DNA of 64,000 bases, taken from Reddybacter sp041622675 (GTDB lineage Bacteria; Pseudomonadota; Gammaproteobacteria; Pseudomonadales; Porticoccaceae). Both the position numbers and the translations under genes were made by a program. The notes under the pieces were generated by a model that saw only the letters and a list, made by a program, of their open reading frames with translations, did no database searches and was not told the DNA's origin. Location of the stretch: contig JBFJYH010000002.1 in the NCBI GenBank assembly GCA_041622675.1, positions 1 to 64,000 on the forward strand, read 5' to 3'. How positions within the stretch are numbered: the first letter of the stretch is position 1; the number at the start of each line of letters is the position of its first letter. Below, in pieces: positions 25,253 through 34,691 of this stretch.

Positions 25253-27052
25253 ATGAGCGACAACACAGTAGAAGACATCGTCATGCACGGCGCTATCAGG
25301 TTGGATTCACCCCAATTCGGGGTCATGGATCCGCTGTCTGAGGAAACTCATCCGCAGGAATACTATGATGCCATCAAGCAACGCTTTGCCGAGGAGCGGG
25401 AAATACGCCTGAATTATCGCCCCGAAGGCGCTGCTCAATACGACACAGAGCTTCAGGGCGAATTAGCAAAATACGATGACGACCCCCACAGCGGCGAGAT
25501 AACTCCGCGAGACCCGCTGACGGATACCGTTGAGTGTCTATTTATTGGCGGCGGATTCTCAGCCCTGCTGACCTCTGCCAGATTGCGAGAAGTCGGTGTC
25601 GAAAGCATCCGCATTGTCGAACGTGGTGCCGATGTCGGTGGCACTTGGTATTGGAACCGCTATCCCGGCATCGCCTGCGATGTACCCTCGTACGATTACC
25701 TACCCCTGCTCGACGAAATGAACTACGTGCCCAAACACCGCTATGCCCGGGGCGAAGAAATTTACGCCCACTGTCAGTCCATTGCCGAGAAGTACGACCT
25801 ATACAAACTGGCCGTGTTTCAAACTACCGTCACCGCCACCGTGTGGAACAAAGAAGAGCAACTATGGCACATTAAAACCAACCGCGGCGACCACATGAAA
25901 GCGCGTTTCGTGATTTGCGCTAACGGTATTTTATCCAAACCCAAATTAACCAAAATTAAAGGCATGAACTCCTTCAAGGGTCACTCCTTTCATACCTCGC
26001 GCTGGGATTACGACTACACAGGCGACGACCTTAGCAAACTGAAAGATAAACGCGTTGGCATTATCGGCACCGGCGCAACCGCGGTACAGGCAGTGCCGGG
26101 CTTGGGCGCCAACGCCAAAGAACTCTTCGTTTTTCAACGCACGCCCTCGTCTATCGATGTGCGCGACGACTGGGAAACCGACCCCCAATGGGCCAAAAGC
26201 CTACCCGCCAACTGGCAAGCAAAACGACGTGAGATATCCCTCAGGCCACCCCAAATGACTCCCGAGGGCATCGCTAAAGTGAAGGCTATGCCACGAGACG
26301 AAAAAAGACGTCGCCAGGAAAATGCCAACATTGATGCGATGATGCGTATTCACCAACGAATTGAAGAAATCGTCACCGACAAAGACACTGCTGAAGCCCT
26401 TAAACCCTGGTATATGATGATGTGCAAGCGCCCCTGCTTCCACGAAGATTATCTCCCTACGTTTAATCGTTCCAACGTCACCCTGGTCGATACCAAAGGT
26501 AAGGGCGTAACCGAAATCACCGAAACAGGTGTGATTGTTGATGGCCAGGAGTACGAACTGGACCTGCTGATTTTTGCGACGGGCTTTGAAATACAGAAAA
26601 CCGGTATCTACAACCAAATTATTGGTGAAAATGGCGTCGAATTAAACGACAAATATACCGACGGCATTCGCACATTGTTAGGCATCCACTCCAAAGGTTA
26701 CCCCAATTTGTTCATCATGAACGGCTACCAGGCTTCGTTTCAATTCAATCTCACCGACATGATGCAGAGTCAGGGTGGGCACATTGCCGCCTGCATCGAC
26801 TACGCCCGAAAAAATAATTATCAGGCTCTCGATGTCAAACAGGAATCGGAAGAATTCTGGGTTCAGGAGGTCATCAAATTTCGGGGTAAGACGGATCGCA
26901 ACAAACAGTGCACACCCGGCTACTACAACTTTGAGGGTGCCGATAACCGCCGACAAGATGGCACCTACAACGGTGGCTTTGTGCAATATATGGCGGAAAT
27001 GGACGACGTTGAACAGAACTTGGAGAAACACTTTAACTTTACCCAAAGCTAA
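25253..27052 (+). CDS. Flavin-containing Baeyer-Villiger-type monooxygenase
   Basis: 599 aa. The family inserts oxygen next to a ketone, using FAD and NADPH. Two Rossmann motifs (GGGFSALLTSARL at about 98-110 and GIIGTGATAVQ at about 266-276) flank the type I fingerprint F-x-G-x3-H-x3-W-D (FKGHSFHTSRWD, starting at residue 241). WYWNRYPGIACDVPSYDYLPLL near 140 is the usual FAD-domain motif. The N-terminal 90 residues are an extension seen in cyclic-ketone enzymes of the steroid or cyclopentadecanone type. Neighbours (hydrolase, aldehyde and alcohol dehydrogenases) fit ketone breakdown. Confidence 0.92.
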   Translation: MSDNTVEDIVMHGAIRLDSPQFGVMDPLSEETHPQEYYDAIKQRFAEEREIRLNYRPEGAAQYDTELQGELAKYDDDPHSGEITPRDPLTDTVECLFIGGGFSALLTSARLREVGVESIRIVERGADVGGTWYWNRYPGIACDVPSYDYLPLLDEMNYVPKHRYARGEEIYAHCQSIAEKYDLYKLAVFQTTVTATVWNKEEQLWHIKTNRGDHMKARFVICANGILSKPKLTKIKGMNSFKGHSFHTSRWDYDYTGDDLSKLKDKRVGIIGTGATAVQAVPGLGANAKELFVFQRTPSSIDVRDDWETDPQWAKSLPANWQAKRREISLRPPQMTPEGIAKVKAMPRDEKRRRQENANIDAMMRIHQRIEEIVTDKDTAEALKPWYMMMCKRPCFHEDYLPTFNRSNVTLVDTKGKGVTEITETGVIVDGQEYELDLLIFATGFEIQKTGIYNQIIGENGVELNDKYTDGIRTLLGIHSKGYPNLFIMNGYQASFQFNLTDMMQSQGGHIAACIDYARKNNYQALDVKQESEEFWVQEVIKFRGKTDRNKQCTPGYYNFEGADNRRQDGTYNGGFVQYMAEMDDVEQNLEKHFNFTQS

Positions 27053-27059
27053 ACCCTGC

Positions 27060-27094
27060 GGGCAGCGGCTTGTTATTTGTCAAAGCCGCTGCCC
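27060..27094 (+). terminator. Hairpin after the monooxygenase gene
   Basis: GGGCAGCGGCTT (27060-27071) and AAGCCGCTGCCC (27083-27094) form a perfect 12-bp stem with an 11-nt loop, 8 bp after the stop. No T-tract follows, so it may be a terminator or an mRNA-stabilising end. Confidence 0.6.
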
Positions 27095-27673
27095 ATCCAC
27101 TTCGGGAATATGCTTGACTTAAGCTAGGGCTAATTACCCACTCTCCAAGGATGGTGACTACGGGCACGGACTAAAATTAATAAACATTCTTGGTGAGATT
27201 AATGACTGCCAAGGAGACGTTATACCTCCCTTTTACATTGTAAATTTATTAAGACTCATACTTTGCACAGGCTTCAGACAAACCTAAAATCTATGATAAA
27301 AACCAAGGTTTAAGGCCTGAAAGCACCCGTGTAAATATCTTCCCCGCTATATAGTACTCGCTTAAAATCTTCGGAAGATGTTAACCAAATAGGCACTGGG
27401 TAATGTGTTGCTTACTGAAACGGTTGCTTGCTGAAATCTAGTTATTAGCTATTTAGCGGGCTCATTGTGGCGCAAATACACTGGTTTAGCCGCCATAATT
27501 CAGAGTCCCTATACTTTTGCCGCGACCCACATCAACATATTGACGAATGGCGTACTACTTGCTTGCTTTTTAAGCATCATCCAATGAGTCGTACAAGTTG
27601 GATCTACAACAATCAAGCACACCAAGCCGTTATTCAGGCCACATATGTCAAATTCGGCCAAGGAGAGAAACTG
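27095..27673. other. 580-bp region before the aldehyde dehydrogenase
   Basis: No supported gene. An open frame from GTG 27467 reads in phase into the dehydrogenase for 69 codons, but those residues are not dehydrogenase-like, and AGGAGAG before the ATG at 27674 marks the true start. The rest is AT-rich and featureless, probably regulatory. Confidence 0.5.
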
Positions 27674-29113
27674 ATGAGCAAGCACTACGGCCTAATGGTT
27701 CCCGGTGCAGATACTGCGGGATCACCACTGCGTGTCTTTGCGCCCTATGACGGGCAACTACTCGCTGAGGTAGAGACCGTCGACTGGCATGGTGTCGACA
27801 CGGCGCTAAGCACCGCTCAGCATTTGTTTGCAGACCGCGCCAACTGGCTCACCGCGGAACAACGCATTCGAATATTGCAGGCTACGGCAGTTCTCATGGC
27901 GCGTGAAGCAACCCGCTTGACCGACCTTGCAACGCGAGAGGGGGGTAAACCACTGATTGACTCCCGTGTTGAAATGGCCCGTGCCATTGACGGTATAAAC
28001 CTTTGTATACAGTGCATTCGCACCGCCCATGGTACGGAAATCCCCATGGGGCTCAATGCCGCATCGACAAATCGACTCGCCTTCACTCAGCACGAACCGA
28101 TCGGCGTAGTGGTGGCGTTCAGTGCATTTAATCACCCTATTAACCTCATCGTGCACCAAATTGCTCCAGCCATCGCCGCCGGGTGCCCAGTTATTGTCAA
28201 ACCCGCCAATGACACACCGATGTCCTGTTACGAACTGATACAACTGTTCCACGAAGCAGGCCTACCACCCCAGTGGTGCCAAGTGCTCTCCACCACGGGA
28301 CACGATGTATCTGAGGCGCTCGCCAGCGATCCCCGGGTCGGATTCTTTAGTTTCATCGGCAGTGCTGAAGTCGGCTGGATGTTGCGCTCCAAGCTCGCGC
28401 CTGGCACCCGCTGCGCACTGGAACACGGCGGTATTGCACCGGTGTTGCTCGCTGAAGACGCCGACCTTGATGCCGCCATTCCCCTGCTCGCGAAAGGGGG
28501 CTTCTACCACGCGGGGCAGGTCTGCATATCGGTACAGCGTGTCTTCGCCCACCGCTCGATCGCCCACACAGTAGCAACGGCGCTCGCTAAGGCAGGTGCA
28601 GGCATGACCATCGGCGACCCAACCCTGGAAAGTACCGAAATCGGCCCGATGATCCGCCACCGAGAACTCGAAAGGGTACACCAGAGCGTAATGGAAGCGG
28701 TCGATAACGGGGCGATATTGCTGGGCGGTGGCAAGAAAATATCCACGAGTTGCTATCCGCCAACGGTGCTCTTAAACCCACCCGCAGATGCCGACGTGAG
28801 TTGTACCGAGGTGTTTGGCCCCGTCATTTGCGTCTACAGCTTTGACGATATAGACGATGCTATTCGTCGTGCCAATGCCCTCGATTTTGCATTCCAGGGC
28901 GCAGTGTTCACCCACAATATCGACACTGCGCTACACGTCTACCGACAACTTGCCGCCTCTACCGTTGTGGTTAACGATCACACCGCTTTTCGCGTTGACT
29001 GGATGCCTTTTGCCGGGTTGCGCCACTCCGGCCACGGCACGGGGGGTATTCCCCACACCTTTGCCGATATGCAAATTGAAAAAATGTTAATGATTAAATC
29101 ACCCAGCCTCTAA
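27674..29113 (+). CDS. Aldehyde dehydrogenase family protein
   Basis: 479 aa from the ATG at 27674. NAD(P)-dependent oxidation of an aldehyde to an acid. Catalytic Cys284 (GQVCISVQR) and general base Glu250 (LEHGG) are in place; the FSAFNHPINL and GSAEVGWML cofactor loops are intact. Length is typical. Followed after 143 bp by a zinc alcohol dehydrogenase, so alcohol to aldehyde to acid oxidation is plausible. The YHAGQVC motif (without the Gln-x-Cys-x-x-x-R of NAD-type succinate-semialdehyde enzymes) leaves the substrate undecided. Confidence 0.92.
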   Translation: MSKHYGLMVPGADTAGSPLRVFAPYDGQLLAEVETVDWHGVDTALSTAQHLFADRANWLTAEQRIRILQATAVLMAREATRLTDLATREGGKPLIDSRVEMARAIDGINLCIQCIRTAHGTEIPMGLNAASTNRLAFTQHEPIGVVVAFSAFNHPINLIVHQIAPAIAAGCPVIVKPANDTPMSCYELIQLFHEAGLPPQWCQVLSTTGHDVSEALASDPRVGFFSFIGSAEVGWMLRSKLAPGTRCALEHGGIAPVLLAEDADLDAAIPLLAKGGFYHAGQVCISVQRVFAHRSIAHTVATALAKAGAGMTIGDPTLESTEIGPMIRHRELERVHQSVMEAVDNGAILLGGGKKISTSCYPPTVLLNPPADADVSCTEVFGPVICVYSFDDIDDAIRRANALDFAFQGAVFTHNIDTALHVYRQLAASTVVVNDHTAFRVDWMPFAGLRHSGHGTGGIPHTFADMQIEKMLMIKSPSL

Positions 29114-29256
29114 ATTCGCCGTCAAGTCAACCCCAACAACACGCATTCAACTGGCATACAAATCGCATACGCTAACAGGCAGGGGCTATAAAACAGGTCG
29201 TTTTTTATAGCTCCTGGCGGACACTTTTCCCGAAACCCATACAGGAAGTAGTCACT

Positions 29257-30381
29257 ATGAAAGCGAACGCTGCCATTCTGCACCAAACTGGCGTTTCTTC
29301 ACCCTATGCAGAATCAAAACCACTGACCATCGAAGAAATTGACGTTGACCCACCCGGCCCGGGAGAAGTGCTGGTTAAAATTGCCGCCGCCGGGCTGTGT
29401 CACTCTGATTTATCGGTAATCGATGGCAGCCGACCCCGGCCCCTGCCGATGGCCCTCGGCCACGAAGCGTCTGGCATTATTGAAGACATTGGTGCAGGGG
29501 TGACACGCTTTGCCCCTGGCGATCATGTGGTAATGGTTTTTGTCCCTAGTTGCGGCGTCTGCGGTTTTTGCGCGCGCGGCCGACCCGCCCTCTGCGAGCC
29601 CGGTGCCGAGGCCAATGCCAGTGGTTCACTACTTAGCGGCAACAAGCGCATTCACCAACAGGAGCAAACGATAAACCACCATCTGGGCGTTTCAGCGTTC
29701 TCCTCCTATGCAACGCTGTCTGAACACTCTGTTATCAAAATTGACCCGAAGTTTGACTTAACCACCGCAGCACTATTTGGTTGCGCAGTACTCACCGGTG
29801 TAGGAGCTGTGGTTAACACGGCCGATATACCGCCCGGTTCATCAGCCGCCGTTATCGGTCTGGGAGGCGTTGGCCTGTGCGCTCTATTAGGTGCGCAACT
29901 GGCTGGCGCACGACAGATTCTAGCCATCGACCTGTCTGACGAGAAGCTCGCTTTTGCCCGCGAACTTGGCGCAACCCATACCGTCAATGCCGGAGAGGCC
30001 AATGCGGTCGAAAAAATAAAAGATTTAACCGGCGGCGGTGTTGAATACGCCTTTGAAATGGCGGGCTCAGTACCCGCCCTAGAGCTTGCTTATAGTATTA
30101 CCGCCCGTGGCGGTACCACTGTCACCTCCGGCCTGCCACACCCGGACCGAAAAATTTCAATACAAGCTGTGTCCATTGTTGCCGAGGAGCGCACGCTGAA
30201 AGGCAGCTACATCGGCACCTCCGTACCCAGTGTTGACCTGCCTCGATATATGTCGCTGTATGAACAAGGCAAATTACCGGTCGACCGCTTACTGACACAC
30301 ACTCTGGCTCTCGACGAAATCAACCTGGGCTTTGACCGTCTGGCATCCGGCCAGGCAATTCGCCAAGTGATTGTCCTCTAA
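29257..30381 (+). CDS. Zinc-dependent alcohol dehydrogenase
   Basis: 374 aa medium-chain dehydrogenase. Catalytic zinc ligands lie in LCHSDL (Cys), GHEASG (His-Glu) and a later Cys near 175 (FGCAVLTGVG); structural zinc cysteines form CGVCGFCARGRPALC. The nucleotide fold shows GLGGVGLCALLGAQLAG. AGGAAG lies upstream of the ATG. Class III-like enzymes of this type oxidise alcohols or S-hydroxymethyl adducts; together with the aldehyde dehydrogenase before it the pair could oxidise an omega-hydroxy acid. It converges on the ThDP enzyme gene. Confidence 0.92.
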   Translation: MKANAAILHQTGVSSPYAESKPLTIEEIDVDPPGPGEVLVKIAAAGLCHSDLSVIDGSRPRPLPMALGHEASGIIEDIGAGVTRFAPGDHVVMVFVPSCGVCGFCARGRPALCEPGAEANASGSLLSGNKRIHQQEQTINHHLGVSAFSSYATLSEHSVIKIDPKFDLTTAALFGCAVLTGVGAVVNTADIPPGSSAAVIGLGGVGLCALLGAQLAGARQILAIDLSDEKLAFARELGATHTVNAGEANAVEKIKDLTGGGVEYAFEMAGSVPALELAYSITARGGTTVTSGLPHPDRKISIQAVSIVAEERTLKGSYIGTSVPSVDLPRYMSLYEQGKLPVDRLLTHTLALDEINLGFDRLASGQAIRQVIVL

Positions 30382-30406
30382 GCCACCACCCTCTACTGCA
30401 CCTCAG

Positions 30407-30432
30407 GTAGCCCTGCACTATTGCGGGGCTAC
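30407..30432. terminator. Hairpin between convergent genes
   Basis: GTAGCCC (30407-30413) and GGGCTAC (30426-30432) pair around a 12-nt loop, between the ADH and ThDP enzyme stops. No T-tract; termination is likely but not certain. Confidence 0.5.
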
Positions 30433-30480
30433 GAACGTCTGTTCTCTACATTAAAGTGGATATTTCAACCTGCACCAGAC

Positions 30481-32133
30481 TCACATCCGCTTACCAATTC
30501 TACCCAGCCGTTCGGTTAATAGCGCATTCTCTCGGTAGTCGACGGGAACCACAACCAGGCTAGGGCCAGACTCATCAAGAGCCTGCGCGAGGGTTTCTTT
30601 CAGCTGTCTGCTTTGAGTGCATAAATGCCCTTGCCAGCCAAATGACTCCGCCAGTTTCAGCCAGTCAGGATTACCAAAACTAAGATCGGTATGTCGTTTA
30701 AATTCGGTATCCTGCTTCCATTCGATCAGTCCATAAGAGTTGTCTTCCCAAACCATAACCACGATATTACTGCACAGGCGGCGTGCGGTTTCCATCTCTT
30801 GAACATTCATCAAAAAACCGCCATCACCAACTATCGCCAAAATATGGCGATCGGGGTAAACCAAACTACCAGCAATAGCTCCCGGCAACGCAAAACCCAT
30901 TGAACAATAGCCATTGGGAATCAAGCAGGTATTGGGTTGATGGCAATGGTAGTGGCGAGCAATCCACATTTTGTGGGCACCGACATCTGATAACACAATA
31001 TCGTCAGCCCCCATGACCTCGCGCGCGTCCCAGAGAATTTTTTGCGGGCGAATACTACCGGCGGTGTCATCCTCCGCATATTCACTCAGTTCAGCGCACA
31101 TTGCAGTGCGTACTTCTTGCTGCACCGAAAGATCGAAAGGCGGGTAATCACGGGTCTTAAGCAGGCGACTAAACTCCGTCAAGGTCGCCGTTAAATCGCC
31201 GACCAACTCGATCTCCGGGTGATAACACTGATCAATTTCAGCCGCCAGGAAGTCGGCGTGAACAATGTGCTTATCGCGCTGGGCATTCCATAGGGAGGGA
31301 TGATATTCGACCATATCAAAACCCAGAGTAAACACCAGATCCGCATCGTCCAAAGCCAGGTTCGAATGATCTTTAGAGCCAAGACCCACCGTGTATAAAC
31401 AATACGGGGCATCTTGATCGACGCAACCCTTGGCCATAAAGGTACTAATAACGCCAATCCCGGTTTGCTCACAAAAGTGTCTCAACGCTTCACTGGCACG
31501 CCCTCGAATACAGCCATTACCGGCAAGAATGACCGGTTTTCGGGCACGCATTAATATTTCAAAGGCCTGGCTAATAACTGCCGGTGTTGGCTGAGAGCGA
31601 AAAAAGCGTCGCGGTAGCATAGCGCGCTCATTGGCATTTTCTTTTGCGATATCCTCCGGCAACTCGATATGTACAGCCCCCGGCTTTTCCATGCGCGATA
31701 AGCGTACCGCCTTACGCACAATTTCAGGAATAGTACCAGGGTGACGAATTGAAATAGCCCACTTGGTAACCGGTTCAAACATACCGACCACATCCATTAT
31801 CTGGTGAGACTCTTTGTGCATGCGCGAGGTTGAGCCCTGACCTGTCAACACCAACATCGGCACCCTGTCCATATTGGCATTGGCAACACCGGTAATTAAA
31901 TTTGAAGCGCCGGGCCCAAGAGTACCGAGACAGCCCGCCGGATTACCGGTGAGACGGCCATACACTTCGGCCATAAATGCCGCTCCCTGTTCATGGCGGG
32001 TGAGAATAAAACGAATCTTTTTACTCTCTGCCAGCGACAGCATAAAATCGGCATTTTCCTCCCCTGGCACGCCGAAAATATATTCAATTCCTTCCTCTTC
32101 AAGGCAAGCGACAAGCAGATCAGCGGCTTTCAT
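30481..32133 (-). CDS. Thiamine diphosphate enzyme, acetolactate synthase large-subunit type
   Basis: 550 aa from the ATG at 32133 (AAGGA upstream; the frame runs on to 32178). Catabolic (AlsS-like) members condense two pyruvates to acetolactate without a regulatory subunit. The cofactor-activating Glu is in TRHEQGA, ThDP/Mg binding is GDGGFLMNVQEMETA...NSYG, and the C-terminus VDYRENALLTERLGRI is the AlsS-type ending. No ilvH-like gene is near. Related decarboxylases share the fold, so the true reaction needs testing. It is convergent with the alcohol dehydrogenase gene. Confidence 0.85.
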   Translation of the reverse strand: MKAADLLVACLEEEGIEYIFGVPGEENADFMLSLAESKKIRFILTRHEQGAAFMAEVYGRLTGNPAGCLGTLGPGASNLITGVANANMDRVPMLVLTGQGSTSRMHKESHQIMDVVGMFEPVTKWAISIRHPGTIPEIVRKAVRLSRMEKPGAVHIELPEDIAKENANERAMLPRRFFRSQPTPAVISQAFEILMRARKPVILAGNGCIRGRASEALRHFCEQTGIGVISTFMAKGCVDQDAPYCLYTVGLGSKDHSNLALDDADLVFTLGFDMVEYHPSLWNAQRDKHIVHADFLAAEIDQCYHPEIELVGDLTATLTEFSRLLKTRDYPPFDLSVQQEVRTAMCAELSEYAEDDTAGSIRPQKILWDAREVMGADDIVLSDVGAHKMWIARHYHCHQPNTCLIPNGYCSMGFALPGAIAGSLVYPDRHILAIVGDGGFLMNVQEMETARRLCSNIVVMVWEDNSYGLIEWKQDTEFKRHTDLSFGNPDWLKLAESFGWQGHLCTQSRQLKETLAQALDESGPSLVVVPVDYRENALLTERLGRIGKRM

Positions 32134-32517
32134 AAATATCCTTATGTCCTTTTCCAGTAGCAACAGCACACAAGACACTGTTGCTTAAAAAGTAAAATTA
32201 GCCCACTAAATGTACTGTGAATAATTCTCACAACCGGGCCTTTTCATCAAATCGACTATTTATTTTCGATGCAAAATAGAAGCCAAAAAAAGGCAACATA
32301 AATCCCTTTGAAATTTTTACTTCGCTAAAATTTACAGATGTACTAATAAATGTACTAACTAGAAGGTGTGCTTGGCGTAAGCTAAAACACAGCGATTGCT
32401 GTCAGAGAAAAGTTAGGCGGGGTATCGAGTGTTCAACCAAGCTAAAAATACAACTTCGCTACCCACATAACCGCACCCAAGAATTATTCAATCTACTTTA
32501 AGGCGCTACTCAATGGA
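32134..32517. other. Gene-free region upstream of the ThDP enzyme
   Basis: 384 bp, AT-rich, containing the minus-strand promoter and leader of the ThDP enzyme gene. No gene was seen. Confidence 0.4.
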
Positions 32518-32587
32518 GTCTTGGGTCTTGGGTCTTGGGTCTTGGGTCTTGGGTCTTGGGTCTTGGGTCTTGGGTCTTGGGTCTTGG
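32518..32587. repeat. Ten perfect tandem copies of GTCTTGG (heptamer repeat)
   Basis: 70 bp of exact 7-bp period, intergenic. Because 7 is not a multiple of 3 the array would shift frame if coding, and the long minus-strand frame through it is an artefact of repetition. Such short tandem arrays are prone to slippage and copy number may vary between strains. Confidence 0.95.
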
Positions 32588-32599
32588 GAGAAGGTAGCG

Positions 32600-32637
32600 C
32601 AATCACCCACAAAAGGCCCGTGTTTTGTGGGTGATTG
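32600..32637. repeat. 15-bp perfect inverted repeat
   Basis: Arms 32600-32614 and 32623-32637 (inner part CACCCACAAAA / TTTTGTGGGTG) flank an 8-nt loop. It sits 8 bp after the VOC protein stop (minus strand) and 12 bp from the heptamer array. Probably the terminator of the VOC gene, though no T-tract follows on that strand. Confidence 0.7.
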
Positions 32638-32644
32638 TAATAGC

Positions 32645-33010
32645 TTACATACAAATTGCGTCCAATTTATTACCATCCAAATCTCTGAAATAACCCACAT
32701 ATAACCCTGGGCTACGCTCACCCGGTTCGCCTTCACAGGCACCACCGGCTGCAATTGCGGCGTTGTAGACTGCATCAACAACTTCAGGTGACTCAGCACT
32801 GAGAGCGACCATCACACCATTGCCGACAGTTGCAGGCTTACCATCAAAGGGCTTCATGACCATTAGCATAGGGCCTCTGGTTGGGCCAAGCCAAGATTTA
32901 TAACGCTCCGTCTCCGGGCCCCGTTTACAACCTAATGGGGCGAGTACGGCGTCATAAAATTTAGCGGCTCTTTCAAGGTCATTGGTACCAATGGTTACGT
33001 AACTAATCAT
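32645..33010 (-). CDS. VOC superfamily (glyoxalase-like) protein
   Basis: 121 aa, a single glyoxalase/bleomycin-resistance fold unit of two beta-alpha-beta-beta-beta modules. Starts MISYVTIGTNDLERAAKFYDAVL and ends YFRDLDGNKLDAICM, as in small cytoplasmic members. GGAG before the ATG is a good ribosome site. Metal ligands would be the N-terminal Thr/His positions; only the terminal Asp-rich stretch is clear. Function unknown. Confidence 0.85.
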   Translation of the reverse strand: MISYVTIGTNDLERAAKFYDAVLAPLGCKRGPETERYKSWLGPTRGPMLMVMKPFDGKPATVGNGVMVALSAESPEVVDAVYNAAIAAGGACEGEPGERSPGLYVGYFRDLDGNKLDAICM

Positions 33011-33119
33011 TTTCGTTCTCCGTTTTTAATTAAACTTTTGTTATTAGAAATGGTTACTGACATTAACTTTTACAGACTAATGTAACACCCTCGAGCAGCT
33101 TTGTTACAACTGATTGCAC

Positions 33120-33935
33120 CTACCGCCTGACCTGGAAATCTCTCACTAGACTTCGGGCCTGCTGTTCAATATCAGCCCATTTACGCTGTAATTGTGCAGC
33201 AAACTTCACTTCGACGGTCACATCCTTACCCTGCATAAATCGCAATAAGCAGTGGGGCATTACCTTAGGGCTGACCTGTGTCTGCGTACAAAATAGCCCA
33301 CCCATGCCATCAGAGAATTCAAGATCAGAATTGGTGCTTACGTAGGTACTATACCCCTCTGGAGCTGCTTCGCGCTGTCCCCATTGCTGGGAGCGGTTTT
33401 CTAGTCCGGCAATCGTAATAACAGCCACTTTCTTGGAGGAGGCCGCTAGAAATTCATCGATATTCTCTTCACCCATCGCACTAAAATCGTCGACACTGAC
33501 CTTAAGACGTGCCACTGATTGCCCGCTTTTCTGGCAATCTCGTGCATCGGCAAAATACGTACAGGGGATACTAAACAGCCAGCCGCCTATCACGATAGGT
33601 ACAGGTTTAGTACTAAACGTGTGCACCAAACCGAAACCTACCCCCGGGTATTTTTTATCAGCCTTGGCATCCTCTTCAGACAGCTCTTCAGGTGGGGGGC
33701 TATTAAACATACGCGCCGCGTAAAACAGCTTTCGCAGCTGACCACTTTGCAGGCTTTCGCTACGTTCGGCTTCTTCTTCTGTTTGAAAACCACAGGTCAC
33801 CAACACCCACTCAGTGCCCGCAGCAAAGACTTCAAATATTTGCTGGCGATAATGGGAATACCCGACACCCAAGAAAAAAATTAACAAAAGCACGAAGGCC
33901 AACCAACGGAATTTGTTTTGTCGATGTTGCTTCAT
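33120..33935 (-). CDS. Hypothetical single-span membrane protein
   Basis: 271 aa, not recognised. One N-terminal hydrophobic segment (about 10-28) after a basic start (KQHRQNKFR) predicts an inner-membrane anchor with the rest periplasmic. A Cys pair is visible (SIPCTYFADARDCQKSG near 123-138) that could form a disulfide, plus an acidic segment near 80-90 (PEELSEEDAKADKK). No domain repeat. It is divergent from the SCO gene and upstream of the VOC gene; a relation is not evident. Confidence 0.7.
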   Translation of the reverse strand: MKQHRQNKFRWLAFVLLLIFFLGVGYSHYRQQIFEVFAAGTEWVLVTCGFQTEEEAERSESLQSGQLRKLFYAARMFNSPPPEELSEEDAKADKKYPGVGFGLVHTFSTKPVPIVIGGWLFSIPCTYFADARDCQKSGQSVARLKVSVDDFSAMGEENIDEFLAASSKKVAVITIAGLENRSQQWGQREAAPEGYSTYVSTNSDLEFSDGMGGLFCTQTQVSPKVMPHCLLRFMQGKDVTVEVKFAAQLQRKWADIEQQARSLVRDFQVRR

Positions 33936-34011
33936 CAGCGTATTATCAAACTCTAATAGTTAAAATGACAAGCTCAGTATTCACCCCAGCCAGATAAAGT
34001 AAAACCTTCCT

Positions 34012-34641
34012 ATGAAAGCCCAAACACTTAAACGCGGATTAATCACTGTCGTATGTTCAGCCTTTATTATCGGCGCAATAGCCCTTGTCGACTATTTAAT
34101 ACAACTGGGCGGTAGCGAGGGCACAGTGCCTCCAGGTACAGAGGCGCAAATTGGCGGTGACTTTTCATTGGTCAACCAATTTAACCAACCCGTAAACAAT
34201 GAAAGCTATGCCGACCGCTACAAACTTATCTTTTTTGGCTTCACCCATTGCCCCGATGTCTGCCCAACGACACTTAGCCGTATGACCCAGGCACTTAATC
34301 AACTGGGGCCGCTCAATGATAAGCTCTACCCTTTATTTATCACTGTTGACCCTGAGCGTGACACACCCCAGCGGCTGATAGAATACGCCAAAAATTTTCA
34401 TCCGCGCATTATCTATTTGACGGGTTCAGGCGCTGAAATCGCTAAGGTATTACAAGCCTGGAAGGCCAACCGCGCCAAAATTGCGACACATAAGGGTGAA
34501 GCCACTGCAGACAATTACTCAATGAGCCACAGTTCGGTGCTTTACCTGATGACTCCAGACGACAGGCTGGTCGAGTCTTATAATTGGGAAATACAGCCCG
34601 ACAAGATGGTCGGCTCTATTAGCGAGTGGCTAGATAAATAA
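34012..34641 (+). CDS. SCO1/SenC family copper chaperone
   Basis: 209 aa. Membrane-anchored thioredoxin-like protein that delivers copper to cytochrome c oxidase (CuA site) or senses redox. An N-terminal anchor (about 9-30) precedes the domain; the metal ligands Cys80-x3-Cys84 (HCPDVCP) and His173 (SHSS) are present and spaced normally. No oxidase genes are nearby, so this may be a general SCO homologue. Convergent with the ABC permease operon; no clear terminator. Confidence 0.93.
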   Translation: MKAQTLKRGLITVVCSAFIIGAIALVDYLIQLGGSEGTVPPGTEAQIGGDFSLVNQFNQPVNNESYADRYKLIFFGFTHCPDVCPTTLSRMTQALNQLGPLNDKLYPLFITVDPERDTPQRLIEYAKNFHPRIIYLTGSGAEIAKVLQAWKANRAKIATHKGEATADNYSMSHSSVLYLMTPDDRLVESYNWEIQPDKMVGSISEWLDK

Positions 34642-34691
34642 GGGGCTGTCTGACATCTTTTCTTTATCTAAGCACTCGCTATCCAATGTTA

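Noticed and set aside
27467..27673. 69-residue N-terminal extension of the aldehyde dehydrogenase
   Set aside because: Not family-like, and AGGAGAG marks the ATG at 27674.
32518..32587. Heptamer array as a CRISPR
   Set aside because: The repeats are contiguous 7-mers with no spacers, and no cas genes lie in the window.
32506..32799. Minus-strand frame with repeated Pro-Arg-Pro-Lys-Thr-Gln-Asp residues
   Set aside because: It is made by the heptamer array read in frame and lacks a ribosome site; the VOC gene occupies the same strand in another frame.
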